DNA of 64,000 bases from Amaranthus tricolor (GCF_026212465.1 NC_080053.1:11301841-11365840); one strand, 5' to 3'; shown: positions 45,882 through 59,032, counted from the first letter of the stretch. Notes: a model not told the origin generated them from the letters alone. Made by a program: numbers and translations.

Positions 45882-47451
45882 AAAATTTATTGCGGAAAAT
45901 TTTATATTTGGACAAATGATGAATAAATGGTAAATTGATGAATGGCGGAACAAATCGGTGAATTATCAATTTGTATGAAATTTACGAAAATTAGGATATT
46001 GACAGATTGTTTATTATTGAAAGGTTATAGATAATTTGATGTTCTTGAAAAGGTTATTAGATTTTTTTGAGGTATTTTGGGACATAAGGTTGCAAAATCA
46101 CAACTTTGTTTAGTTGAAATATAAAGAGAATCCTAAAAGTGAGCAACTTTGAGAAGAATGTAAAGAAGTTTAGATAGCGATTATAAATCTTGATGACATA
46201 TTAGAGCTTGAGTTAGGGCACACACAATTACTTTTGCTCACTCAGTTTTATTTGACTTCCTGTTGTTTCTATTTTTTAGATTGTTTACAGATCGGTACTA
46301 GTCGCGAACGATGGGCTATCATAGGTGATTATAGTATACATGGAAGATATGTTGAATTGAGTATGTGAGAAGTTGTAGTGTTTGTATTGGGTTTTTAGTA
46401 AGTGTGTAGTAGATTTTGTTATGTTGACTTTTGGACTTTTATAGTGACTTGTATGATTATTTTAGATTTTGGTAGATGTTTGAACTTAAGATTAGTTGTT
46501 CAGTCATGTTTTAGATCTTGTCTCCTTCCGCGATTTATGATTTGAGTTTGAATGCTTTGGGCAAGTTAGCCTATGGTGAACATTGTCAATGGTTTGAGAT
46601 TTGAGTTCTTCGGGTTAGCAACCCCGTGATGACCTATCTTACTTAGTCAACCACTAAGCCAAGTTGTTCAATTACATCACACATTAATTACGTACAGAAC
46701 CTACCTATTTAAGTTATAAAGTGTAGCCACTTCAACAAAGTCAAAGACAATAATGACTTTGATAACTTATAAAAGAATATGGACATGAGCCTTAAAGCAT
46801 GGTAAAGATAGTTTGAATGATAATTTCTTGTTTGTATTTCATCTTTTAGTGATTAGATGTATAGTTTAATTCAATCCTTTTGACAACATTTTCTTGTATT
46901 TCATTTTCTTGTTTTGTTTTCAATGGCTTTGGTTCATAATTGATGTGAATCATAATATAAAGTATTATACATCAAATGTAACCTTTTCCTAAAGAGTAAT
47001 GTGTGTAGATTGATCAAGCAATGCGTTTATTGATTAAAGCAAGTTGATGAATGGTTGTCTTCTTATTATGTAAACAAGAGATATGGACATGAACTTTACA
47101 TAGAATCATTTTTTTCTAATTTTATTGACTTCCTCAAGATCATAAACACACATTTATCTTGTGAATTTCTGATCAATCTTCAAAAAATCTTATCATAATA
47201 TCTCTAACAGTGCATAATTAAAAATTTAAAAAAATTGATATTAATAATTCTTGCGTTGAGACGAATCAAACAAGATCTTACTTGACTATAAATAGTCAAA
47301 AAATCAAATGGGACAAAGTGACTGACATAGAGGTAATTTACAAAGCTTTGAAATTGAATAACTATCTAAAAGATTACTAATACCCTAATTAAAATAAAAA
47401 GATGAAATATATACGAAACTAAAATGTTAACAACTAAGACAATTATTTATC
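45882..47451. other. Noncoding stretch, possible retroelement scrap
   Basis: No gene was found. CGCGAACGATGGGCTATC near 46300 and the sequence around 46500-46680 look like degraded noncoding parts of an LTR element, but I cannot place ends. Confidence 0.35.
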
Positions 47452-48375
47452 GGAAAAATATAAGAAACTATATTTCTCTGCAAATGACTACTACTTAACG
47501 GAAAACATTAATTGACTGTTAAGTTTGAGGGTTTGACCTATTTAAGAGGTTAAGTTGTCTATGTGGCAATTTTTTATTGGTCCTCGTATTTTTAAATAAT
47601 TAAAATTAAAACACATAAAATAACAAAATAAAAATAAAAGATATTTGATGTCATTTTTACCCATTATAATGATTTTTTTCAAAAAACAGACGTCGCGATT
47701 ATCCTTATGGGGTAACTCTTTCGGAAATCCGGTCGAAATAAGTACTTACTTGCCTATTTCCCGTCGCGTTAACCAAAAAAGATGCTTAACGTTATTTTTA
47801 CCCATCATAATGATGATTTTTCAAAAAATGATCGTCGCAACTATCCTTATGGGGTAAATCTTTCAAAAATCTGCTCGGAACAAGTAATTATTCACCTATT
47901 TTCTGATACGTAAACCGAAAAAGATATTTAACGCCATTTTTTCAAAAAACGGACGTCGCGATTATCCTTATGGGGTAACTCTTTCGAAAATAAGTACTTG
48001 TTTTGACCGAATTTTCGAATGAGTTACCTCATAAGGGTAATTGCGATGTCCATGTTTTGAAAAATCATCGTTATGATTGGTAAAAATGAGGTCACATATC
48101 TTTTATTTTGAGGTCACATCTTTTATTTTTATTTTGTTAATTTATGTGTTTTAATTTTTAATTATTTGAAAATACGAGGACCAATTAACGTTCAAATTGG
48201 TAGTCATTTAACTTCTCAAATTGGTCAAACCCTCAAACTTAACGGTCAATTAACTTTCCCGTCAAGTGGATAGTCATTTGCATAAAAATATATTACATTA
48301 TGTAGTTTTTTGAAAAAAGCATTATATAAGATAGTTTTTTGCAAATAGATCTATAAATTTGGTAGTTTTTTTAAT
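47452..48375. mobile_element. Foldback element A with very long inverted arms
   Basis: The left arm has TATATTTCTCTGCAAATGAC, GAGGGTTTGACC, TTGGTCCTCGTATTT and GACGTCGCGATTATCCTTAT. All recur inverted on the right as ATAAGGGTAATTGCGATGTC, AAATACGAGGACCAAT, GGTCAAACCCTC and GTCATTTGCATAAAAATATA. The arms are more than 300 bp. The centre repeats a GACGTCGCGATTATCCTTAT module, so it may have grown by internal duplication. Confidence 0.8.
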
Positions 48376-48424
48376 AATTATTCTTTATTTATTTTACAAA
48401 GGAAAATTTATAAGATATTACCTA

Positions 48425-49275
48425 ATCTGTAAGTTTATTTGCAAAAACACTGCCTTATGTATTTTTTTTTTTTTTGCAAAAAACTACTAAATGTGATATA
48501 TTTCTCTGCAAATGACTATCACTTAATAGAAAGACCGTTAAGTTTGAGGGTTTGACCAATTTGAGAGGTTAAGTTGTCTACGTGGCAGTATCTCATTGGT
48601 CCTCGTATTTGAAAAAAATTAAAAATTAAAACACATGAATTAACAAAATAAAAATAAAAGATTATCTGACGTCATTTTAACCCATCATAACGATTTTTTT
48701 TTTCAAAAAACGGATGTCGCGATTACCCTAATGGGGTAACCCTTTCGGAAATCCGGTTGAAATAGGTACTTATTTGCCTATTTTCTGACACGTAAATCGA
48801 AAAAGATATTTAACGTCATTTTTACCCATCATAACGATGACTTTTCAAAAAACGAACGTCGCAATTACCCTTATGGTATAACTCTTTTTCGGTTTATATA
48901 TCGGAAAATAGGCGAATAAGTACAAGTTCCGACCGGATTTTGAAAGAGCTATCCCATAAGGATAATTGCGACGTCCGTTTTTTTAAAAAAATCGTTATGA
49001 TGGGTAAAAATGACGTCAAATATCTTTTATTTTTATTTTGTTAATTTATGTGTTTTAATTTTTAATTTTTTCAAATACGAGGACCAATGAGATATTGCCA
49101 CGTAGACAACTTAATCTCTCAAATTGGTCAAATCCTTTAACTTAATGGTCAATTAACATTTACCGTTAAATGGTAGTCATTTGCACTGAAATATATCACA
49201 TTAGATAGGTTTTTGCAAACAAAAAAACAACATAAGATAAAATTTTACAAATAGACCTATAAATTAATTAGTTTC
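48425..49275. mobile_element. Foldback element B, same family
   Basis: The arms are GATATATTTCTCTGCAAATG...GTCTACGTGGCAGTATCTCA and, inverted, TGAGATATTGCCACGTAGAC...CATTTGCACTGAAATATATC. The outer part AATCTGTAAGTTTATTTGC pairs with ATAGACCTATAAATTAATT-type sequence at the right. It starts about 50 bp after element A ends. Confidence 0.82.
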
Positions 49276-50080
49276 TTAAAATTTTTTCTTTTTAAAAAAA
49301 TAGGTAGTAATATGAAATTAAGCTTAAAACTTAAAGTGGATCAAACCCAAACAATGAACAATTTGCCCTTTGATGAATGGTTGGACAAAAAAACGCGTTG
49401 TATGAGATATATTGTATATGGTTTAATTTCTATAAAAATTCTCAAAAATGAGTTTAAGATAATTTTTTTTTCAAAATATGCGTCATCCAGCGTGAGCTTA
49501 GAAATAACATTATTCAATGTTACTAACAATGGACAATTACTATAATTTAGTCAAAAAGTCAGTCCAATAATGGTTAGGCTAACTTTTTGGCTCAGTTTTA
49601 GTAATCACTCATTGTTACTAATAAATGGACATTAACATCCAAGTTAAAGATAGTCGGCCAAGTCAAAAAGTCATTTCAGCAATCACCCCTTGTTAGTAAC
49701 AACGAGTGATTGCTAGGCCGACAAATGAGAGAGCAAGATGAGCTACTATTTAAGACTCTAATTTATAGGAGATTTTATATATTTGCTATATAGTTAAAAT
49801 TAAAATGAGGTCTTAATATATATCTTTACTCTATATTTTTTTACGGGCGCACCGAGCCACCGACTATAAAGTGGGAACACAAGCAACCCACCTGAACCTC
49901 AACAAATCTGGTTTAATTTTGGTAGGCACTCCACACTTCAAAATAAAAATGTGGCCACCAATCAAACAATTGACAAATGGAGACCTTAAAATCCAAGCAA
50001 AGCAAGGAATTAGCCATCAAATTTTGAACTTAATCTACACTCTTCTTCCTCAACCTCCCCTAATTGATATTCCCCCATTT
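49276..50080. other. Upstream intergenic region of GT14 with a small inverted repeat
   Basis: TTAGTAATCACTCATTGTTACTA (about 49598-49620) pairs with GTTAGTAACAACGAGTGATTGCT (about 49692-49714), forming a MITE-like hairpin. No gene is supported; the open frame at 49312-49545 has no recognisable content. Confidence 0.5.
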
Positions 50081-50081
50081 T

Positions 50082-50087
50082 TATAAA
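50082..50087 (+). promoter_or_regulatory. TATA box of the GT14 gene
   Basis: TATAAA lies about 155 bp upstream of the chosen ATG, after a CT-rich stretch. It fits a plant core promoter. Confidence 0.45.
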
Positions 50088-50242
50088 GTTCCCTTATATT
50101 CTATGCCATTTCTTCACTTTAACTAATATATACTCCACCTTTTTTTTATTTATTACTTTCCCAATCCTCTGTTTTTATTCTTATTTCTTTTTTCTCTCAT
50201 CACATGATCTTATGTCCTCCAAACCTAAAGATCTATCACAAA

Positions 50243-52168
50243 ATGGGAACCAAAAAATTAATGTTAATTCTCATATTAACATCAATCTTATTTTCAATCA
50301 TTTACATCTCAAGAAAACTAACAAAACCCACATTAATTTCTACTTATAATTCATTCAAATTCGTTAAATCCCCAAATTCCACCAGAAATTACCCAGTAAC
50401 ATTTGCTTATTTGATCTCAGCATCAGCAGGTGATGTTCCCAAATTGAAGAGGACATTACTTGCAGTTTACCATCCTGGGAATTACTACTTGATCCATTTA
50501 GATTATGGAGCTCCGAAATCACAGCACATGGAAATTGCAGAATTTGTGTCAAAAATGGAAGTGTTTAGGGAAGTGGGAAATGTTTGGATAGTGGGAAAAC
50601 CAAATATAGTAACTTATAGAGGTCCCACAATGCTTGCTGCTACTTTACATGCTATGGCTGTTCTTCTCAAAACTTGTGATTGGGATTGGTTTATCAATCT
50701 TAGTGCTTCTGATTATCCTTTGATTACTCAAGATGGTATGGTAAGTAACTTTCTTGATTTGGATTTGTGATTTTATGTTCTTATATGTAATTGTAGTCGG
50801 TAGACGCTGAAGAATCAACTCAATCAAAAATTTAAGGCGAAGGTTGTGGCCTCGTGATATGTCATATGCTCTAATACCTTTTTACACAAGAGTTTTTGGG
50901 CTAAAAGTGTGCACACAAAAACACCGAATATTCTAATTTAAATGAAGGGGTAGTTAGAGCTTTTGATTTGGTTGAGTTGATTGCTTAACGTTAACATTAG
51001 ATTTTGGTGATTCACATGAAGGTTTGAAATGATATGATAATTAATTGATTGAATGTTTGAATGAATGTGCAGATTTAATCCATGCGTTTTCAGACGTACC
51101 TAAACATCTCAATTTTATACAGCATACCAGTCATCTTGGTTGGAAATTGTAAGACTTTACACCATTTTTATTCTATTTTTAAGGAAAAAACTTAATTTAT
51201 TATATCTCTTTTTTTTCGTACTAGTGTAAAATAAATGACTGAAAATTAGTGGGAAGGAAAATTAAATAGTGGCAGATATAAATGAGTAGTTATGATCATG
51301 ATTAATTTAGGCTTGTACACAAGACTCTCACAAGAGAAGAGTTGACCACATATAACCCGATGAGTTTCTTTCTAAAACCAATTTGTTATAGAAAGTATAG
51401 CCTAATAAGTTTATATATTAATCAACTTTCCTCTAATTTTTCGATTTGAAGTCACACGTAGGTTATTTTGATGAAATTAAAAGAATGAGTAGAGCATTAA
51501 AAAAAAGGTAAAATTAAAGAAATAAATTAAAATAAAAAATGCTGAAAAATGAGAAAAGTTAAATGCTCAGCAAGGTTAATTGTTGACATAGTTAGTTTAT
51601 TGACATCGATAAATTAAAGAGATGCAAATCCTCTTGATCATATCGTTTTGGATTATGAATTGTTAGATTGTGTAACAGTTATTCATAGAGGACAGTTATT
51701 TTATTAGTGGAGATTAGTGGAGCAGTTACTAGGACAATTAGGAGCAATTACCTGAAATCTTTTGTATATATTGTCATCATCATTATTGAATGAATAATAA
51801 TAATCAGAAACAAACACAGAAATTTTAATAAACAAAATTCTCGGTGTTTAACCGGAAATCATGGTATCAGAGCCGATGGTTCGATCAACAATTTAAAAAT
51901 GGTAGGTTCGAAAAGAATGGCGTTCCTACCCTAATTAATTACTCCCACATGCGAACTTGACGGGGGTTCGCATGTGAGGGGGGTGTTGGGATGAGTTATC
52001 CCACATCGATAAATTGAAAATGGTGTGCACGCTTTATAAGCTATTAGAGACCTTCCCATTGCCATATGGTTTTGGGATGGTATATATCTCCTTGGCTTAT
52101 GAAGTGTGTGCACTTGTGTTTCCCGTTAATATGCTGAAATTCACAATAAGTCAAGTCTAATTTAACAC

Positions 52169-52234
<66 letters not shown>

Positions 52235-55200
52235 ACGTAGTGAATAAATTAAGCCCAACATTAATAATAACATAAATAGTGGTTTAAATGAATTTTGTAG
52301 GACAGTGTGGGTGGTAATTAATTAATATATTTGATGAAAATAATTGCAGGAATAAGAGGGGAAAACCAATAATAATAGACCCAGGACTGTACAGTATAAA
52401 TAAATCAGAGATCTGGTGGATTATTAAACAAAGAGGTCTTCCTACATCTTTCAAGTTGTTTACAGGTTTCATTATTCCCTCTTTATTACTCTTTGTTTTT
52501 GAGATGGGGAGAGTGGGTGTGGGGTAAACATCAACGGTGATTCAAGGGAATCATGTGATATACTGTTGCACTTTCCACTAGATTTCATCTCAGCCACACA
52601 CTTTAATATTATGTCTAAAAACTGCTATATTATTATTCACCCATAGGGTAAAAATACGATTTTGATAATAGTTGCTAAATGAATTTAGGGTCTATACCGA
52701 TGACTTTGTGGGCAATGCGGCCTATATTTTTATTGTGATAAAATAAAAAAAAATTTACAATACGATTATGATATAATGATGTGACTTTATTTTTACACTA
52801 TAACACTCCTATTTTATAAAAATTTATTTGCTTTTTTTTTTTTTAACAATTTCTGTATTAATTAGCTCTGTTTTTGTAATTTGATTTTTTGGCCTTATGA
52901 ATATGAATGACAACGTGTTGGATCTGATTTAAATTTGTTTTATGATCAATGACCTAAGATTTTAGATATGTAGGGTCTAAATTTTCAGGATTGAAATCCG
53001 TATCTACAATGTCCAGGTCAAATACGAGTATAAACTTATTTTCGTGAATTTAATTAAATTTTAACTTGTATTGTATAACAACTATTTGAGTTACTTTAAT
53101 TAATGTTAACAAAATATAAATCCATTTCAACAATATTATGATTGGTGCAGCAAAATATACTTGTAATTAATGTCCTTACAGATTAAGAGTAATTAAACAT
53201 ATCTTTTGAATTGAATAAATAATACTCCCTCCTATTCACCATAAAAGTCCCATTTGACTTTTTACGGATTTTAAGGAGAGTCAAAAGTGGAAACCTAAGG
53301 GTAGGAAAGAGAGTGGTATTATGGGTTTTTAATGTAAGGGAGGAAAATTAGTATGGGTAATGGAGGGTATAATTGAAAATAGTATAAAGCTACTAAGGTC
53401 ATAAAAGTCAAAAACACATACCAAAAATAGAAATGGGACAATTAAGGTGACTTGACCATAAAAGGAAATGGGACACATAAGCTGAATAGGAGGGAGTATA
53501 ATACTTTTTTAATTTTATATTGTTGATATTTTAATTGTTTTAAAAAAATTAATAATTCATATATTACTTAGTATTATTTTTTCAACTTTAATTCAAATTA
53601 ATATGAATCTTATACATGAAAATAAACTTTTGGGCCGTAAAAAATTTAAAGCCCTTGGAAATGTCCTGCTTTACCCTTGCTGTATTAGCTTTCTCTGTAC
53701 TAAAGATTATAAATACATTATTCTTAATTTTAATAGGAAATTGTTTCAACATTTTTCTTAGATGCAAATTAAAGTGATATAAATTGGTTAGATTCAAGTC
53801 ATGCTTATTTGATGATGCTAATTATGATTTATGGCACTTTGGATGTTAAGTCTAAACCACTAATCCACTTTTCATCCAATCATTCATATTAAATAATATT
53901 TTTACTTCTATCTAAAAATATACTTGGTTAAAACAATATGAAAATAGTATGTATTAAAATTGAGACTTTTTTAATTACTCTAATCCATAAAAATGTTCAG
54001 TTCTTCAGTACTTGTTAATTTACGACGAAAAGTTCAATTTTTAGGCGTAGTTTCTAACTCTAGGTAAGATAGATATTTGCTCGGTCCAGAGTTAAAAAGA
54101 GATTTATTATCCAAGTTCAACAATATTGTCACGTAGGATATAAAACACTGCATATAACATTGTAAGTTTACATTAGCCTACTATGTCAAGTTGTCAACTC
54201 AACATATGATTTTTTTTTAGGTGTAAATTTTAACTTACTACTCTAAAAAAAGTTTAATTTACGTATTTTCATTTAAACTCTTTTCAAATATCTTTTTAAA
54301 TTTTATTTTTTTTGTATACTCTTAAAGTATATATTTATTTTATTTATTTTGTATACTCTTAAATTTTATTTATTTTATATACTCTTAAAAGTAAAAGTAT
54401 TCTCTTAAAGTGTATACTTAACCCAATTGTCAAATCTATGAATATGAAACATTTAGAAAATGAATATCATTTAACTAAAGTAATGATATGCCATAAGTAT
54501 TAATCATTGATAATTTGACATTTATATAATATTTTATTTTTCTTGATATTATTTGAAAATTCTGATTAATGAAATAGACACTTAAAAAAAATTTACAATT
54601 CATTGTTATTTTTTATTAATTAAAAAGTAAATAACACATCTATATTTATAATGATAATTATAATATATAGGATTCAATCTCGAATATTTAACAAGTACCC
54701 ATTAAAGACCAACATCAATCCACTATAACGAGGACTCATTTATATAATTTTGCCTATGGCTGATAAAATATTAGGAACGACACTAGTTAAATTGTTACTA
54801 TTTCTCAATATCATAAAAATTAGAAGTATATATTAAAAAATAAAAAATAATGAAAATAGTAATTAACAAATAAATCATGAAAAACAGTACAAATGTAGTC
54901 TTGTCTAAGAAGACATTATATTTTATGACCAACAACTGGAGTTTGGGCTAATCTAGAAAAAGCACATGCCAAATCCTTAAATTCAAGGTTCATGCACATG
55001 CTTTCTTGCTTAACCAAATGATAATTTAAGATTAATATTTTTGGTCAGATTCAAACTCAAATTATGTTAAAATGTTCGCTTTCAAACAATGTGCCATAAC
55101 TTGTCTGGTTTATGCAGTGTTTAGCAGTATTAAATACCATTAGCGACCATATTAGAGAATAATTATCAGTCATCTGTGAAATTTATAACTTTATTCTTCT

Positions 55201-56112
55201 AGTAATCTAATTAATTGTACAACCAACTTTTTATATAAATAATTTATTTTTAATTTATCACTTATAAATTGTAATTAATCACTTTAAAACACTAAATACA
55301 TACAGACAAGCTTAGAGGTGTTCATTCAGGTCAGTGCGTGGGTTGATTTCGGGTCATGTGTTTCGAATCGATTCAAAACCGTGTTTTGTGCCCACATTGA
55401 TTTTTACATAATTTTAAATTCATATTGACATTGCGTCAAGTCCGGTTCAGTTATTAGGTCGGGTAAATATCGGGTCATCTTGTCTGTTTTGAACACCTCT
55501 TCAAATGCCCAAGAGTAGCCGTTTTTTCAATGTACTGGCTATCTGGCTCTCACCAATGTGTTAATACGTATATGGTTTCCTACAGGATCTGCTTGGACGG
55601 TACTATCAAGATCATTTTCCGAGTATTGCATTATGGGATGGGAAAATCTTCCAAGAACACTACTTTTATACTACACCAATTTCGTTTCCTCCCCAGAAGG
55701 ATACTTCCAAACACTCATATGCAACTCTCCGGAGTACAAGAACACTACTATTAATCATGATTTACACTACATTACTTGGGATAATCCTCCTAGGCAGCAC
55801 CCGCGATCTCTTACCCTTAAGGACTACCGAAAAATGGTTCTTAGTAATCGACCTTTTGCTAGGAAGTTCAAGAAAAATGATCGCGTTCTTGACAAAATTG
55901 ATCGAGAACTTCTCAACAAGAGTAAATGGCGGGGTAAATTTAGCCATGGTGGGTGGTGTGGCGGAACCAAAGGCAGGCGAGGCAGTTGCTTCGAGTTGAA
56001 ACCTGAGATGTATGGTGAGCTTAGCCCTGGTGTGGGTGCTAGAAGAGTTAAAACTTTGTTAACCAAATTAATTTCTGCTAGGAACTCTAATAATAATCGT
56101 TGGTGTAGATGA
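50243..56112 (+). CDS. GT14 family glycosyltransferase (GlcAT14-like), 4 exons, 403 aa
   Basis: Exons 50243-50735, 51073-51148, 52350-52465 and 55586-56112 join with GT-AG sites and matching phases. The start MGTKKLMLILIL is preferred to an ATG 39 bp upstream because it puts a basic residue pair and a signal anchor (about residues 6-22) at the very N-terminus. That gives a type II membrane protein, as expected in the Golgi. The catalytic domain shows YPVTFAYLISASAGD, LKRTLLAVYHPGNYYLIHLD, WDWFINLSASDYPLITQDD, FIQHTSHLGWKLNKRGKPI, PGLYSINKSEIWWI, GSAWTVLSRSFSEYC and SPEGYFQTLICNSPEYKNT. These are landmarks of plant core-2/I-branching-like GT14 enzymes. Characterised plant members add glucuronic acid to arabinogalactan-protein galactans, so that is the likely but unproven role here. 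No defect was seen. Intron 3 is 3.1 kb with transposon insertions. Confidence 0.93.
51587..52140 (+). mobile_element. TRIM-like LTR retroelement remnant (GT14 intron 2)
   Basis: ATGGTATCAGAGCC at 51862-51875 is a strong primer-binding site. About 100 bp later a purine-rich TGTGAGGGGGG tract precedes TGTTGGGATGAGTTATCCCA (from 51985), a typical LTR start followed by CATCGATAAATTGAAAATGG. The upstream LTR should begin near 51587 (TGTTGACATAG...ACATCGATAAATT). The two LTRs are poorly matched, so assignment is tentative. No coding sequence is present. Confidence 0.5.
52171..52230. repeat. (AT)n microsatellite, 60 bp
   Basis: Pure AT dinucleotide run in GT14 intron 2. Confidence 0.98.
53225..53496. 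mobile_element. Stowaway MITE (GT14 intron 3)
   Basis: The ends CTCCCTCCTATTCA and TGAATAGGAGGGAG are perfect inverted repeats, flanked by TA on both sides (53223-53224, 53497-53498). Subterminal GTCCCATTTGAC/AAATGGGAC is typical of Stowaway elements, which mariner-type transposases mobilise. Confidence 0.95.
53497..55312. other. GT14 intron 3, middle part
   Basis: Apart from TACTCTTAAA repeats near 54305-54415, nothing is recognised. Confidence 0.5.
55313..55500. mobile_element. hAT-type MITE, about 188 bp (GT14 intron 3)
   Basis: TAGAGGTGTTCATTCAGG at the left pairs with GTTTTGAACACCTCT at the right, with GGGTCA-type subterminal motifs. The target duplication is not clear. It lies only 85 bp upstream of exon 4. 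Confidence 0.65.
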
Positions 56113-57235
56113 ACCAACTAACAATACTATTTGTTTTGTGATTATTTAGTTGGTGCTTGAGTATCTTGCCAATAGTTCTTCATGGGTGTTGCCTTTTTAG
56201 CTGGTGATGTGCTATGGCTTTCATTGGTTAGGTTATGCCTCCAGGCTCCAGTACTATTATATTGAAGAAACTAGAGTGCTTAAACCTCCCCAGACCCCAG
56301 TTTATGTCCTGGCTTTGAACCCTTAGCTTTGGTTTTTCTAGTTTTTTACTGAGAATGCAAAGCAAAGGTCATGGGAATACACAACGTAAATTGAAGATTT
56401 TTACCAACTTTAATTTACATGGGAAATAAGGCTGATGTTTTATTAATATCTATCTTCTCAATTTTAGAAATTTAAAGTGACTTTTGGTTTTTTATATTTA
56501 AAAAATTTTTCTTTTGAGAATTCTAATCTTCATTATTACTCAATTTACCCTAGTTTTTCATTTTTATGTTATATTAAATTTCCCTTTTTTAGTTTAAATA
56601 TGACTTTATCACTTTTATAATCTATATTCTCTCTCTTAAATTTAAATATTTCAGTGCTTTAACTCATTTACTTAATCAAAATGCTAAAAGTAAATGAGGC
56701 TAAATGGTTGGATAGAAGAGTTTATGTTTGAATTACACATCTATGATCTTGAGATTACCTATGTTTCATACAAAGTGATATCTTAAGTTTTAAAATGATT
56801 TTTTTTTGTGCTTTTACTTTGTTCGTTTCAAATGAATTTGTTCTATAATTATTTTAGTTTGTTTTAGACATGACTCTCACTTATACTCTTTATATTATCT
56901 ACTTTAATTCTAAAAACCCCAATACGTCAACACACTAATCACTATATTTAACTCCTTAGTCTCAGTGAAATTTGTGAAAGGAACAAACTAGCTATGTTTG
57001 AGTTAGTATTTAGTAGTGGCATAGGTTATATTACTGGAAAATCTAGCCGAAGAGTTCAACTTTAAGTATCATCTCATTATCTCCTTTGATAATATCATAA
57101 TGGTATCATTTATAATTGATTGTTGCTATACTCCTCCACCCAGTACATTATTTTAAATTTTCGGCTTGTTTGCACCTTATAATTCTAAATGTAACTTTTA
57201 AAAAAATTATCGACAACACTTGTTTTATTTTCAGG
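56113..57235. other. Region 3' of GT14, noncoding
   Basis: It contains the probable GT14 3' untranslated region and T-rich intergenic DNA. No gene or transposon end is recognised. Confidence 0.5.
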
Positions 57236-57248
57236 ATCCGCCGCTGAT

Positions 57249-58719
57249 TTATTTATTATTTATTTGTAAATAAAGATCACCCGTGCTATTAGATCTCAGA
57301 ACGATGCTCCCTGTGGCCAAATCCTTCACAAAGAAGCCAAAAGGATCAAACTCAACAGAAACCATATTATCATGAGTGAATTTACGAACAGAAATAAGGT
57401 TTTTAATAAGTTTAGGTGCATGTAAAACATTTTTAAGAGTAAGAGATTTTTCGGAGGAAGGAAAAGAAATATGCCCGTGACCATGAACTGAAATTAAATT
57501 ACCATTACCGACAACAATAACATTATTGAATTGATGCTTTAAAGGAAAATAAGGAAGTAAAGTACCTTGAGAGCGGGTCATGTGGGATGTAGCACCGGTA
57601 TCCATATAAAATTGCTCATCCGGAGTAGTCAAAGAGAGAGTATTCATAGCTTGATCGATGTCCGTAGGAATATAATTCATAGAAGCATTAGTCCCGGTGT
57701 GATAATTTTTTGCCGATCGTGGACCAAGAAGATCATCAGAATACCCATTATTTGAAGAACAAGGAGGAGCCCAAGAGGTAGTAGGAAATGGGGCAGCAGG
57801 CTGGGCCCAATTGTGGCCGGCCTAATTATTCCAATTAGGAGAAGGAGAAAAGGGAAATAATGGTGGGCCTGAGTAGTTTCTGTTGGGCCGAAAGGAATGA
57901 AAAGAGTTGGGCCTGTGCTGTGGCTACTGCCAAGGGCCAGAAAAATTGGTGGTGCCATGGTGGCTGCCACGGTGGGTCCGACCACCACGACGAGAGTGGC
58001 GGTGGCCACCACGGTGGTGGGAAGGGCCGCGGTTGTTAAACAGAGAGGGATTTTCAGAAAAAGTACCTTTGATGTAATAAGAGTCGAATCTTGAGCAGGA
58101 GAAGTATGCTTATGATTAGAGTGTTCTTCCAATTCCAACATAGAACGAAGAGTATCAAAAGAGGGAAGAGGATTCATATGTTGAACCAAAGACCGAAAAG
58201 TTTTGTACTCCGAAGTCAACCCATGAAGAACTTGAAGAGCTGAGCGATTGTCGGTGATGGAAGTGCCAAGATTATTAAGAGAAGTGGCAATACTTTCAAG
58301 TTTATTGCATAAGACTTTACATTGGAAAAAGTGGATAGAGAAATGTCATTAAATTGAGATTCAAGATGAAGGATGCAAGATGTCTTATTATTTTGGAAAT
58401 TGCTCTCAAGACGAGTCCAAGCATCAAAAGCACAATCATCGGGACGAACTATAGATTGAAGGAGAGAGGGACTAATGGAGCCATAAATCCATGTGCGAAC
58501 AATGTCATCAAGACGTTGCCAATCGGAATCTTTAGGAACTAAAGCTTTATAGGAGTCATCGGGAAGAATATGAGAATCCACAAGGTGAGCCCGACAATGG
58601 AGCTTGAATAAAGTGACCCAAGTATGGAAATTGGAACCATCTTCATTAAGTTGAATAAGAATACTTGTTTTAATGTTAGTGATCAAAGTAGTAGGATGAA
58701 TTTTTGTGGGAGAGGCCAT
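57249..58719 (-). pseudogene. Copia gag-protease, frameshifted
   Basis: The frame starts at 58719 with gag sequence: ILIQLNEDGSNFHTWVTLF, IYGSISPSLLQSIV and WTRLESNFQNNKTSCILHLE. An apparent one-base loss near 58309 shifts the frame. Gag continues as LGTSITDNRSALQVLHGL and FDTLRSMLELEEH. A second shift near 58075 leads into a Gly/Arg/His-rich tract (RGPSHHRGGHRHSRRGG) with two in-frame stops after it. The protease follows in the 57680-57249 frame: FYMDTGATSHMTRSQGTLLP contains the catalytic DTGA. Next is the start of the GAG-pre-integrase region (HAPKLIKNLISVRKFTHDN), ending at GDLYLQINNK. There is no CCHC zinc knuckle where one is often found. Confidence 0.85.
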
Positions 58720-58850
58720 GGAGAAGAAAGACTAAAGAAATGAAGAAAGAAAAGAAAGAAAAAGGGCGGCAGCTTTTGGGCAGCAGGCTGGCTGGATGCA
58801 AGGAGAGGGAAAAAGAGAGTCGGGATCAAAAACCGAAGCTTCTGATACCA

Positions 58851-59032
58851 TGTAAGAATGACTCGGGTTGCCTTTCTCATTAAGATTAATGTTAATATAT
58901 ACAAGATTACCACTATACTTTAGGAAACTAAATATTTTCCTAATATTCTACATAATCACAAAGATTATACAAAAATATGCAAGAAATCAATGAGATATTA
59001 TTCTAAGATATGCTAATATTCTAATAGTTTCA
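58851..59032 (-). repeat. LTR of the truncated copia element
   Basis: On the minus strand it ends in CATTCTTACA directly before the primer-binding site and begins near TATTAGAATATTAGC. Only one copy exists in the window, so the outer boundary is approximate. Confidence 0.6.

Larger units (their letters stand above)
57236..59032 (-). mobile_element. Truncated copia retrotransposon: LTR, gag and protease only
   Basis: On the minus strand an LTR (59032-58851) is followed by the primer-binding site TGGTATCAGAAGC (58850-58838), a leader, a gag frame and an aspartic protease. The element stops near 57236, before integrase and reverse transcriptase. No second LTR is present. Confidence 0.85.

Noticed and set aside
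57897..58094. Plus-strand 65-aa frame rich in Val, Ala and Thr
   Set aside because: It is a shadow of the copia gag C-terminal tract on the other strand.
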